Shown here piece by piece: positions 1-5,193 of a stretch of DNA of 5,296 nucleotides (position 1 is the stretch's first letter; each line of letters begins with the position of its first letter). The notes beneath the pieces are model-generated. The model did no database searches. It saw only the letters and a list, made by a program, of their open reading frames with translations, and was not told the origin of the DNA. This DNA comes from Acidobacteriaceae bacterium (GTDB taxonomy: Bacteria; Acidobacteriota; Terriglobia; Terriglobales; SbA1), in assembly GCA_019237515.1 (NCBI GenBank), contig JAFAGX010000625.1, positions 1 through 5,296 on the forward strand. Direction: 5' to 3'. Position numbers and translations under genes: made by a program.

Positions 1-180
1 CAAGCTGCTAATGAGCTTGGCGTTATCGCCACAACCGATTGGGACGCCGGCATGCCGGTTGTTTCGCGCCGCAGGGCAGCCTAAGTCAGGCCGCCCCCTA
101 TCGCCAGAGCATGCGCCAACTTGCGCCAAGCTCGATGTGCGGCAAACTACGTTGTCGCTGCAATGCGTCAAAGGCATCGC

Positions 181-238
181 GGAGAGTGAGGACGGGCGTT
201 GTAAGGCAAGCGCAAGTTTTCGTCAGTCCTCGCTCTCT
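181..238 (+). ncRNA. Long structured hairpin upstream of the secreted-protein gene (leader element or small RNA)
   Basis: Arms 181-193 and 226-238 pair over 13 positions, eleven Watson-Crick plus two G-U (187/232 and 181/238). Inside, after one mismatch, 195-198 can pair with 221-224; alternatively 196-200 can pair with 209-213. The two wobbles would be A-C mismatches on the other strand, so the fold favours a plus-strand RNA. No T-run follows the right arm, so it is not a standard intrinsic terminator. It ends about 90 nt before the start codon at 330, which fits a leader structure, a small RNA, or the trailer of a gene left of the window. The fold is seen; the role is inferred. Confidence 0.4.
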
Positions 239-315
239 AGCTTTATCAGCCGCATGGCGCGCAAATCAGAATTCCTGCTGGGTAAGCTCGCACATGTGGA
301 ACATAGCGAGTTAAA

Positions 316-321
316 AAGGAG
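316..321 (+). promoter_or_regulatory. Ribosome binding site for the secreted-protein gene
   Basis: AAGGAG stands 8 nt before the ATG at 330, preceded by an A-run. This near-perfect Shine-Dalgarno sequence fixes the start and argues against the overlapping frames that begin upstream. Confidence 0.85.
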
Positions 322-329
322 ACATCACG

Positions 330-782
330 ATGAAGCACCTTCTACACGGCATTACGGTGTTGCTGGTTTGCGCAGCATTCAGCTTTGCTCAAACTCAAAG
401 TTCCGGTAGCCAGTCAAGCCAATCCGGTCAGTCTGGTTCCACAGGTACCTCGTCCGATCAGTCCACAACCGGCAGTGGCACCAGTTCTTCGCAGCAACAA
501 GACAACACGACCAGCGGACACAAACACAAAAAGCACAACAAGAACAACCAGAATTCAACAGACACAACGGGAACCGGATCAGCGGGAACTTCATCCAGTT
601 CCGGCAGTTCGGGCATGAACGGAAGTGGCGCAGCTTCAGGCAACCCAGGAACAGGCGCTTCTGGGCAGGCCGGCACTTCGGGCCAAACTGGCACCGGAAC
701 CAGTGGTAGCAGCGGAACTGGCAATTCGCAAACCCCGCCGCCACAAAATCAGCCGCCGCAAAATCAGCCGCCTCTCAGCTAA
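330..782 (+). CDS. Secreted low-complexity Ser/Gly/Thr/Gln-rich protein, function unknown
   Basis: The 150-aa product has a clear Sec signal peptide: basic start (K2, H3, H6), hydrophobic core about residues 8-19, likely cleavage after A20. C14 follows L-L-V, a poor lipobox, so a lipoprotein is unlikely. The mature part is almost all Ser, Gly, Thr, Gln and Asn, with a His/Lys cluster at residues 64-71 and a Pro-rich end carrying two PPQNQ units. No globular domain is visible, so it should be disordered in the periplasm or outside the cell. Such proteins may serve as spacers, matrix or surface components; the His/Lys patch could bind metal or anions, which is inference. AAGGAG sits 8 nt before the ATG and a terminator follows the stop by about 20 nt, so it appears to be a single-gene unit. 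No family recognised. Confidence 0.8.
   Translation: MKHLLHGITVLLVCAAFSFAQTQSSGSQSSQSGQSGSTGTSSDQSTTGSGTSSSQQQDNTTSGHKHKKHNKNNQNSTDTTGTGSAGTSSSSGSSGMNGSGAASGNPGTGASGQAGTSGQTGTGTSGSSGTGNSQTPPPQNQPPQNQPPLS
738..767 (+). repeat. Two tandem 15-bp units encoding PPQNQ
   Basis: 738-752 and 753-767 are head-to-tail copies that differ at one base (743 versus 758, both third codon positions). Each encodes Pro-Pro-Gln-Asn-Gln, and a further Pro-Pro follows. This is a typical recent in-frame duplication in a proline-rich linker, and a place where copy number could vary between strains. Confidence 0.8.
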
Positions 783-804
783 TCGGATATCCGTTCGGAA
801 ATAT

Positions 805-852
805 GATTGGGCTCAAGCGATACTTAAGACAGAATCGCATGAGCCCAATTTT
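805..852 (+). terminator. Rho-independent terminator between convergent genes
   Basis: 806-815 and 840-849 form a perfect 10-bp inverted repeat. The pairing continues inward after an A-A mismatch with 817-821/834-838, then after a second A-A mismatch with 823-824/831-832, leaving a 6-nt loop. The right arm runs into TTTT at 849-852. It lies 22 nt past the stop of the secreted-protein gene and about 45 nt past the stop of the minus-strand gene at 895. On the minus strand the exit sequence is only mildly T-rich, so it may stop both transcripts but best suits the plus strand. Confidence 0.85.
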
Positions 853-894
853 CGTCGGCCAGTGCTCAATCACCAGCGGATCACACCTGTTCAA

Positions 895-1254
895 CTACTT
901 TGAGCGGTTCACGCCCGCTTGTGCATCCGGGCGCTCGTTTACGACTTTCTCCTGGCGTGTGCTTTCTTCGTTGGCGGAGTGGGACGTGATCCCCTGTGAT
1001 GGTCTCCTGGGGCTACGCGTATGGGTCGAACCCTCATGGGCGGTCACCTCTGGTTCAACCCGGTGGCGAACGTTCCGCGTTTCGATCTTCCGCGGCGCAC
1101 GGTCTTCTCCAGTTTCGGCACCGTCCGCCTGTCGGTAAATTTGCTGATCAACGGCGGAGTCGGCTTCGTATTCCTCTTCACCGGCTTCCAAATCGGTCTG
1201 TTCTGGCTTGGTGTCTTGTTCAGTCTGGGTGTGCGGTGATTTCTGCTTAGTCAT
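895..1254 (-). CDS. Hydrophilic, probably intrinsically disordered 119-aa protein
   Basis: The translation has no Cys, Trp or Phe, a single Leu, and very many Glu, Gln, Arg, Thr and Asp. Residues 1-60 are acidic (about 16 acidic, 8 basic, with an acidic run at 21-30); residues 61-119 are slightly basic. There is no signal peptide or membrane segment, so it should be cytoplasmic and unfolded on its own. The ATG is preceded by AGGAG with a 5-nt gap (1260-1264), which supports this start and strand over the plus-strand frames covering the same DNA. It is the last gene of a minus-strand run behind the DUF892 ferritin-like gene and a small basic ORF. That context and its hydrophilin-like composition suggest a stress-related role, which is inference. 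No family recognised. Confidence 0.65.
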   Translation of the reverse strand: MTKQKSPHTQTEQDTKPEQTDLEAGEEEYEADSAVDQQIYRQADGAETGEDRAPRKIETRNVRHRVEPEVTAHEGSTHTRSPRRPSQGITSHSANEESTRQEKVVNERPDAQAGVNRSK

Positions 1255-1259
1255 GCGAA

Positions 1260-1264
1260 CTCCT
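1260..1264 (-). promoter_or_regulatory. Ribosome binding site for the 119-aa protein
   Basis: AGGAG on the minus strand stands 5 nt before the ATG at 1254. It is the main evidence that this frame is translated. Confidence 0.7.
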
Positions 1265-1275
1265 GTGAAGAGTCT

Positions 1276-1304
1276 ACCCGAGAATACAAGCTATTTTCTC
1301 GGGT
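1276..1304 (-). repeat. Perfect 9-bp inverted repeat in the leader of the 119-aa gene
   Basis: ACCCGAGAA at 1276-1284 is matched by TTCTCGGGT at 1296-1304, with an 11-nt spacer. The stop codon of the 52-codon small ORF (1291-1293) falls in the spacer. It ends 11 nt upstream of the ribosome binding site of the next gene. No T-run follows on the minus strand, so an operator or a leader hairpin that tunes translation fits better than a terminator. The repeat is seen; the role is inferred. Confidence 0.5.
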
Positions 1305-1449
1305 CGCTGGTACTCTTTTTCCGTCCTGCAGCCGCATTCTTGCTGTTGCCGTCACCACGTTGCGCACCACTTCCGGCGTGCCCGGCACTGCCGCGATGGG
1401 AACTGGCGCTGCCGCCCGTTCCCGATTCGCTGCGACTTCGTTTTGGCAT
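1291..1449 (-). CDS. Putative 52-aa basic Gly/Ser-rich small protein, or detached tail of the DUF892 protein
   Basis: ATG at 1449-1447 opens 52 codons ending in TAG. The product has 11 Lys/Arg against 3 acidic residues, with Ser, Gly and Ala making up most of the rest. It begins MPKRSRSES and ends with a GRKKSTSDPRK cluster. There is no hydrophobic core, so it would be a disordered, nucleic-acid-binding-like peptide. It starts 15 nt behind the DUF892 stop in the same reading frame, and its composition continues that protein's Ser/Arg tail. The ribosome binding site is weak (GGGA, 8 nt before the ATG), so it may depend on translational coupling, or the frame may be the relic or readthrough part of a longer DUF892 tail. 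Function unknown; translation unproven. Confidence 0.4.
   Translation of the reverse strand: MPKRSRSESGTGGSASSHRGSAGHAGSGAQRGDGNSKNAAAGRKKSTSDPRK
1398..1423 (-). repeat. GC-rich hairpin within the small basic ORF
   Basis: GGGAAC at 1398-1403 pairs with GTTCCC at 1418-1423. After one mismatch, 1405-1408 pairs with 1413-1416 around a 4-nt loop. It lies about 42 nt beyond the DUF892 stop codon on the transcribed strand and has no T-run after it. It could protect the 3' end of the DUF892 message or pause transcription between the genes. It could also be a by-product of the GC-rich Gly/Ala/Ser codons of the small ORF. Confidence 0.35.
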
Positions 1450-1464
1450 AGATCGGATCCCGGG

Positions 1465-2028
1465 CTAGGCAGCCCGCTTCCGTCGCGAAGACGATCTTGT
1501 GCTCCTGGAGCTTCCCCGGTCTTGGGCTCGCTCTTCTTCCTCTTCGCTCATGAGCTGGTTAGGTTTTACTTTCTTTCTGAACGCTTCCATTTTTCGCAAG
1601 GTAGCTTGCTCTTCTTTTAGATTCTGGCCCAGCAGCTTTGCTACCTGGTTGTGCTTCATTTGACGCGCCATATCGATGAGCGACTCATAGGAGCAGATCT
1701 CATAGGATTCCGCCTTTACGCCTGCTTCGACGTTGAAAACGTCGATAAGATCTTCGGAGGGATCTTCCTCCTCGAATGCCTGTTTTTCTGCGGCCAAGCC
1801 GCGAATGCCATGACACTCGGTTTCCTCGGGTTGCTCGCCCAGGAGTTCAAAGCATTGCTCCAGCCGCTCAACCTGGCCCTCGGTTTGTTTGCGATGATCC
1901 TCAAATGCCTTCTTCAGATCTCCGCGCGATGAGTCCTCTGCGTTCTGCTGCAGAATGTCTACCAGTTGACGCTCCGCATCCATCATGTCGTTTAGTTCGT
2001 GCACAAACATTTCATGGCCTGTCTGCAT
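1465..2028 (-). CDS. DUF892/YciF-family ferritin-like protein with a charged Ser/Arg tail
   Basis: The 187-aa product matches the DUF892 (YciE/YciF) pattern: an opening helix with F-V-H-E-L-N-D and D-A-E-R-Q-L (E19), then A-F-E-D-H (H45) and Q-V-E-R-L-E (52-57), a loop with C-H-G-I, a third helix with AES-YEI-SY (E107, E110, Y114), and a fourth with L-K-E-E-Q (E139, E140). This is a four-helix ferritin-like bundle of the cytoplasm; relatives are stress-induced and some carry a di-metal site, but the reaction is not settled. Two positions differ from the consensus I recall: Q48, where the H..ET motif has Glu, and S108, where EHYEIA has His. After about residue 160 comes an acidic run (E162-E166), then a Ser/Arg tail (171-187). 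A start at a TTG (2091) would add 21 residues but bypasses the strong ribosome binding site at 2034-2039, so M at 2028 was chosen. Confidence 0.9.
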   Translation of the reverse strand: MQTGHEMFVHELNDMMDAERQLVDILQQNAEDSSRGDLKKAFEDHRKQTEGQVERLEQCFELLGEQPEETECHGIRGLAAEKQAFEEEDPSEDLIDVFNVEAGVKAESYEICSYESLIDMARQMKHNQVAKLLGQNLKEEQATLRKMEAFRKKVKPNQLMSEEEEERAQDRGSSRSTRSSSRRKRAA

Positions 2029-2033
2029 ACCTT

Positions 2034-2039
2034 CTCCTT
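2034..2039 (-). promoter_or_regulatory. Ribosome binding site that fixes the DUF892 start
   Basis: AAGGAG on the minus strand lies 5 nt before the ATG at 2028. An upstream in-frame TTG at 2091 would place this motif inside the coding region and has no comparable site of its own, so the shorter protein is preferred. Confidence 0.85.
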
Positions 2040-2085
2040 TCGAGTAATGCTGAGATGAGCTAAGGCAGGACTTTGTTGTCGGAGT

Positions 2086-2091
2086 CGTCAA
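2086..2091 (-). promoter_or_regulatory. Possible -35 box for the DUF892 gene
   Basis: TTGACG on the minus strand lies about 58 nt before the DUF892 start, in the 164-nt gap after the glycosyltransferase gene. No good -10 hexamer follows at 16-18 nt (best is the poor GCCTTA at 19 nt), so the promoter may depend on another sigma factor, or the match may be chance. Confidence 0.2.
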
Positions 2092-2192
2092 AAATTTGCG
2101 GGCGGAGTGTCTTCGTAAATTCCAGCGTGGATCTCAGACTTCAACACTCATTCAGCAGCTCGCTCGCGCCTGAAACCGGTTCATGGACTCTG

Positions 2193-2978
2193 CTAGCCAG
2201 GTGAGTTCCGCTGACGTCGTCCCAATTCCCAGGTTTTGGCGTATTTCCAGGAAACATAAACCGCGTGGTAGAGGTGCAGCAGCAGGCCTTCCCGTCCGTC
2301 CAGAAATCCCAAACGGAAAAAGTAGTTGTAGATAAAGGTAAGCAGCGGCCGCACAACGATGTCGAGGGGATTGAAACTGCGCTTGCCTTTTTCGAAGGCG
2401 ACCTTCGCGCCTGAGGACGAATAGCCATTCATGTGATCGATATAGCCGCGCAACGTAGGATAGGCATTGTGAACCAACGCACGCTTAAGCTTTCCCGTCG
2501 GGCCCTCTATTTTGATCGTGGGGTGCGCGCCGTATTCCTCGAACTTGCCTGCCCCGCGGCGAATGAGGCGCAGCTTGGGATCAGGATAGAAGCCACCGTG
2601 TTGAATCCATCGTCCCAAAAAGAAATTCTTGCGGGGAATCCAGAACCCGTGAACGCTTGGGTTCTCATCAAGTGCTTTATTAAGTTCGTTCGCCAATTCG
2701 GGTTCGAGAGCTTCGTCGGCATCCAACTGAAGCACCCAGTCACCGCTCGCCTTGTCGATTGCCGAATTTTTTTGCGCTGCAAAGCCTTTCCAGGGTTCGG
2801 TGAAGATCTTCGCCCCAAAGGATCGGGCGATCTCCAGCGTGCGATCGGTTGAGCCGGAATCGACCACGATAATTTCGCCTCGCCCGTCCCGTACCAGTGG
2901 CATGACGCTCTCCAGCGTCCCCGGCAAATGAACTTCTTCGTCTTGGGTGATGAGAACGACCGAAAGTCTCACGCGCAA
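2193..2978 (-). CDS. Family 2 glycosyltransferase, WaaE/KdtX-like (LPS/LOS core sugar transfer)
   Basis: The 261-aa product is a GT-A glycosyltransferase of GT2, closest in pattern to the beta-1,4-glucosyltransferases that add a sugar to the inner-core heptose of LPS. Visible motifs: SVVLIT-QDEE (6-15), VVDSGSTD (38-45) for the nucleotide sugar, EPWKGFAAQKN (61-71), the metal-binding D-A-D-E (86-89), and the subfamily signature RKNFFLGRWIQHGGFYPD (116-133) with K-L-R-L-RRG after it. The C-terminal part (205-250) is aromatic and amphipathic, suiting attachment to the inner face of the cytoplasmic membrane. Length fits the family. T-x-N-E-E is more usual at the first motif; here Asn is Asp. The start is a TTG (2978), or the GTG two codons on; the frame closes upstream with TGA at 2999-2997, and the only nearby ATG is out of frame. 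It follows the TolC-like gene by 72 nt and may be co-transcribed. Sugar and acceptor cannot be read from sequence. Confidence 0.88.
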   Translation of the reverse strand: MRVRLSVVLITQDEEVHLPGTLESVMPLVRDGRGEIIVVDSGSTDRTLEIARSFGAKIFTEPWKGFAAQKNSAIDKASGDWVLQLDADEALEPELANELNKALDENPSVHGFWIPRKNFFLGRWIQHGGFYPDPKLRLIRRGAGKFEEYGAHPTIKIEGPTGKLKRALVHNAYPTLRGYIDHMNGYSSSGAKVAFEKGKRSFNPLDIVVRPLLTFIYNYFFRLGFLDGREGLLLHLYHAVYVSWKYAKTWELGRRQRNSPG

Positions 2979-3018
2979 AGCATAGCAAGCCTCGACTCAG
3001 GTTTGAACAGTGGGTGGG

Positions 3019-3042
3019 GGCGGGCGCCCTCGGCCGCCCGCC
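3019..3042 (-). repeat. GC-rich REP-like hairpin after the TolC-family gene
   Basis: The minus strand reads GGCGGGCG, an 8-nt loop, then CGCCCGCC: a perfect 8-bp stem that starts 8 nt beyond the TolC-like stop codon. The exit side is C-rich, not T-rich, so it is not a standard intrinsic terminator. Very GC-rich stems just behind stop codons are typical of dispersed REP-type elements, and can shield the 3' end of an upstream message while lowering expression of the next gene, here the glycosyltransferase. Copy number in the genome cannot be judged from this window. Confidence 0.55.
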
Positions 3043-3050
3043 TTTGGCAG

Positions 3051-5171
3051 TTAATAACCGCTCAACTGCTGCTCTGTCCGCATGGGTTGCTGCAGTTCCG
3101 ATTGCGGCTGCGGCATGACCGACTGAACATCCGTACGGGGCGTCGCATAGGGAACATCGGGCATGTGACTGACCTCACCCTTCTCCGCATCCGCCATGAT
3201 GATTCCGGCATGTTCTAGCAGAAGGCCGGTGGCACGGTCCATCTCAATTTCAGCTTTTTCGTAGGCCGCCTCCGCCGAAACAAGGTTGGACTCGGCAGAG
3301 GTCAATGCCGCCTGGTCTTGGAGGATGCTGGTGGAAGTACCCACTCCGGCGGCTAACTTCTTCTGGTCCGAATCCAGGGTTTGCCGCTGAAAATTCACGG
3401 CTGCCTGAGCTGCGTTTACCGCGGCCCGATTCTGCTGCACGTCAAACTGCGCGTTCCGTACCTCGATACGAACCTGGTTTTCAAGCTGCTGCAAGCGTAC
3501 CTGGGCTTGACGATATTCCAGTTCAGCGCGCACCTGATCGGCAACCGCGGTGCGATTTCGTATCGGTATGTTGAGCGTCACGCCGACTCCTTTATCGGGC
3601 GCAACCGATGTTACGAGCTGATGCAAAGTGTCGCCGTAACTGACCGGTTTTCCGGCACGAAATGGCGGGGCTGCACGGACTGAATCGAAGCAAAAACTGC
3701 TGCTGGCTCCCGAAGCGCCGCAAATGGGAACTGTAGGATTGATATCGCCACCGATCCCCGAGCCGCCGTAGTAGGCATAAAGGTTGACGGTGGGCAACAT
3801 CGCATTTCGTACGGCCTTGTTGTTGATCTGCCTGCTACTCAAATCAATGCGTGACTCCGCCAATTCAGCGCGATGTCCTAGCGCATCGTTAATCAAGTCT
3901 TCCGTTGGAGTGATGGCCGCTGATGCCGGAAGCTGCATGCTAGATGTCGGAATCACTTCCGCACCCGCGAGCACCGGATCCACAAGATTCCGGCTCAGCG
4001 CATTCTTCATGAGCAGTTCCTGCAGTTCAAGATTGGTTTGGGCGAGGATCACATTCTGTTGGTCGGTCGAGACAGTGCTTTCCGCGCTTACCACCTGGAT
4101 GGGGGGCAAAGTTCCAAACTGCACTTGTTTTTTGTTGTCTTCCAGCGTACGTTGCGCGAACGCCAACGCCTCCTGCTGAACTCTCACGTTCTCGTAAGCG
4201 TAGACGAGGTTCCAATACAGGTTTTCAATCTGATCGACGGTCGTGATCACCTGTAGGCGGAAGGCCACGTCAGAAATTTCGCGGTTGTTTTTCGCAAGGC
4301 GAATAAAGCGGGTATTCGGCAGGAACCCAAATCCTTGAAGCAGGTTCTGCGTCAGCCGTGCCTGAAAACCTGAACTCAGTGCCGGCGTGTAGGTGACGGT
4401 TTTGTTATTGCTAGTTACATGCGTATTGTTGAAACCCACCGAAAGGTCCGTGCCTGAGTGAAAGCCCTGCAAGTAAGAAAAGTTTGCCGTTCCTGTGTTG
4501 GTGTTGGCGACGCCGTTGGGTACCTGCGTGAAGATGCTGGAAGACTCCACGAAATTCCTATCCATTTGCAGCGTCCCTGCCAGGATGGGATCAAAACTTG
4601 TGATCGGCGGCCCGATGCCCAAGGTCGAAGTGACCAAGCCGTTGGTTCCGGTTCCCGCGCCTCCAGCAGCCACACTGGTCCCACCAGTGCCCGAACCAAC
4701 GGTTCCGCTCAAACCTCCTACGCCTCCGCCGGGCGTGTTTTGCACGATTCCCGTATTCACACCGAGAATATTGGAGCCGGCTTTCGCCCTCAGGATGTCC
4801 GTGTCGGCAATGTTAAGGTTGTAGCGCGCCAGCACGATGTCAAGATTGTTTTCCAACCCAAGAGCCACCGCGTCGTTGATCGACAGAAGAATTTTGCCGT
4901 CGTGCATCAGTTGATCGATGCGTGCGGTATTACCCAGATTCGGGGGTGGAATGGAGACTGGCTCATATGGCGCGATGACATCTGGGAATTGCGATGGCGC
5001 CTTCGAGTAATCCTGTGCCGTTTGCGCCACGGGCCGTGGTGGAGCCGCCGGCAAAGCTGATGATGTGCCCGCCGGCGCAGAGGTCTGCCCTTGTATTTGA
5101 ATCGTGACCGTTGCCGATAACAGCAATGCGGCGAGTTTGACAATTCTTCGATTTAAGCAATCGAAACGCAT
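3051..5171 (-). CDS. TolC-family outer-membrane efflux channel protein (OEP repeats)
   Basis: The 706-aa precursor has a signal peptide (basic R8/R9, hydrophobic core about 11-22, cleavage near 29-32), an Ala/Pro-rich linker to about 80, then two outer-membrane efflux repeats (about 95-394 and 423-653). Each holds a long coiled-coil hairpin: 316-394, from IENLYWNLVYAYENV through FGTLPP-QVVSAE, and 566-649, with the matching AGVGTS-SILQDQ turn. Three such chains form a beta-barrel plus periplasmic tunnel that works with an inner-membrane pump and adaptor; neither is present here. It exceeds classical TolC (under 500 aa) because of the linker, a Gly-rich insert (148-179), a loop with C484 and C494, and a Gln/Pro tail (681-706). 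AAGGAG 9 nt before M at 5171 decides the start; a further upstream ATG (5252) would hide the signal peptide. A TATAAT lies about 110 nt upstream. Substrate unknown. Confidence 0.92.
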   Translation of the reverse strand: MRFDCLNRRIVKLAALLLSATVTIQIQGQTSAPAGTSSALPAAPPRPVAQTAQDYSKAPSQFPDVIAPYEPVSIPPPNLGNTARIDQLMHDGKILLSINDAVALGLENNLDIVLARYNLNIADTDILRAKAGSNILGVNTGIVQNTPGGGVGGLSGTVGSGTGGTSVAAGGAGTGTNGLVTSTLGIGPPITSFDPILAGTLQMDRNFVESSSIFTQVPNGVANTNTGTANFSYLQGFHSGTDLSVGFNNTHVTSNNKTVTYTPALSSGFQARLTQNLLQGFGFLPNTRFIRLAKNNREISDVAFRLQVITTVDQIENLYWNLVYAYENVRVQQEALAFAQRTLEDNKKQVQFGTLPPIQVVSAESTVSTDQQNVILAQTNLELQELLMKNALSRNLVDPVLAGAEVIPTSSMQLPASAAITPTEDLINDALGHRAELAESRIDLSSRQINNKAVRNAMLPTVNLYAYYGGSGIGGDINPTVPICGASGASSSFCFDSVRAAPPFRAGKPVSYGDTLHQLVTSVAPDKGVGVTLNIPIRNRTAVADQVRAELEYRQAQVRLQQLENQVRIEVRNAQFDVQQNRAAVNAAQAAVNFQRQTLDSDQKKLAAGVGTSTSILQDQAALTSAESNLVSAEAAYEKAEIEMDRATGLLLEHAGIIMADAEKGEVSHMPDVPYATPRTDVQSVMPQPQSELQQPMRTEQQLSGY
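4632..4730 (-). other. Gly/Thr/Ser-rich insert inside the first channel repeat
   Basis: Residues 148-180 of the TolC-like protein are almost entirely Gly, Thr, Ser, Ala and Val. Classical TolC has no such segment at this point, between the first helical stretch and the first barrel strands. By position it should be an extracellular or barrel-mouth loop. Low-complexity loops like this evolve quickly and are candidates for surface exposure; that placement is inferred, not modelled. Confidence 0.5.
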
Positions 5172-5180
5172 CTGACTTAT

Positions 5181-5186
5181 CTCCTT
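5181..5186 (-). promoter_or_regulatory. Ribosome binding site that fixes the TolC-like start
   Basis: AAGGAG on the minus strand is 9 nt from the ATG at 5171. The protein starting here opens directly with a signal peptide, whereas the longer frame from 5252 would put 27 polar residues in front of it. Confidence 0.85.
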
Positions 5187-5193
5187 GCACACG

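Larger units (their letters stand above)
1..329. other. Intergenic region without a supportable gene
   Basis: The plus-strand open frames here (11-409 and 39-314) lack a ribosome binding site, and their translations resemble no family I know. The longer one also overlaps the start of the well-supported secreted-protein gene at 330 in another frame. I saw no sizeable minus-strand frame and no tRNA-like fold. What the stretch does hold is a long hairpin at 181-238, a partial inverted repeat at the left edge (1-6 with 14-19), and, near its right end, the ribosome binding site of the next gene. It probably contains the promoter and leader of that gene, but I could not pick a convincing -35/-10 pair. 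Confidence 0.6.

Noticed and set aside
1..19. Inverted repeat CAAGCT/AGCTTG at the left edge, possibly the end of a terminator
   Set aside because: It has only six pairs, is cut by the window edge and has no T-run after it, so it cannot be judged.
47..58. Perfect 12-bp palindrome CCGGCATGCCGG
   Set aside because: About one such palindrome is expected by chance in a window of this length, and nothing nearby gives it a role.
11..409. 132-codon plus-strand open frame at the left end
   Set aside because: It has no ribosome binding site and no recognisable product, and it overlaps the start of the well-supported secreted-protein gene in another frame.
458..724. Minus-strand frames opposite the secreted-protein gene, one Pro/Val/Leu-rich
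   Set aside because: These are antisense readings of the Ser/Gly/Thr repeats and show no start signals. The plus frame has a signal peptide, ribosome binding site and terminator.
996..1250. Plus-strand frames opposite the 119-aa hydrophilic gene
   Set aside because: No ribosome binding site and no recognisable product; the minus-strand frame has AGGAG at 5 nt and fits the gene order.
1454..1464. Adjacent BamHI- and SmaI-like sites that could suggest cloning-vector polylinker
   Set aside because: The order and spacing do not match a longer polylinker, and the flanking DNA continues the genomic frame; chance explains it.
2029..2091. N-terminal extension of the DUF892 protein from a TTG
   Set aside because: The 21 added residues do not look like the family, and they would place the strong AAGGAG inside the coding sequence.
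2740..2988. Overlapping minus-strand frame at the start of the glycosyltransferase, including the only nearby ATG
   Set aside because: The ATG is out of frame with the clear GT2 motifs and is followed almost at once by TGA in its own frame. The 82-codon frame is a shadow of the GT2 gene.
4458..5060. 200-codon plus-strand frame opposite the channel gene
   Set aside because: It is antisense to the N-terminal part of a clear TolC-family protein, has no start signal, and its translation has no coherent fold pattern.
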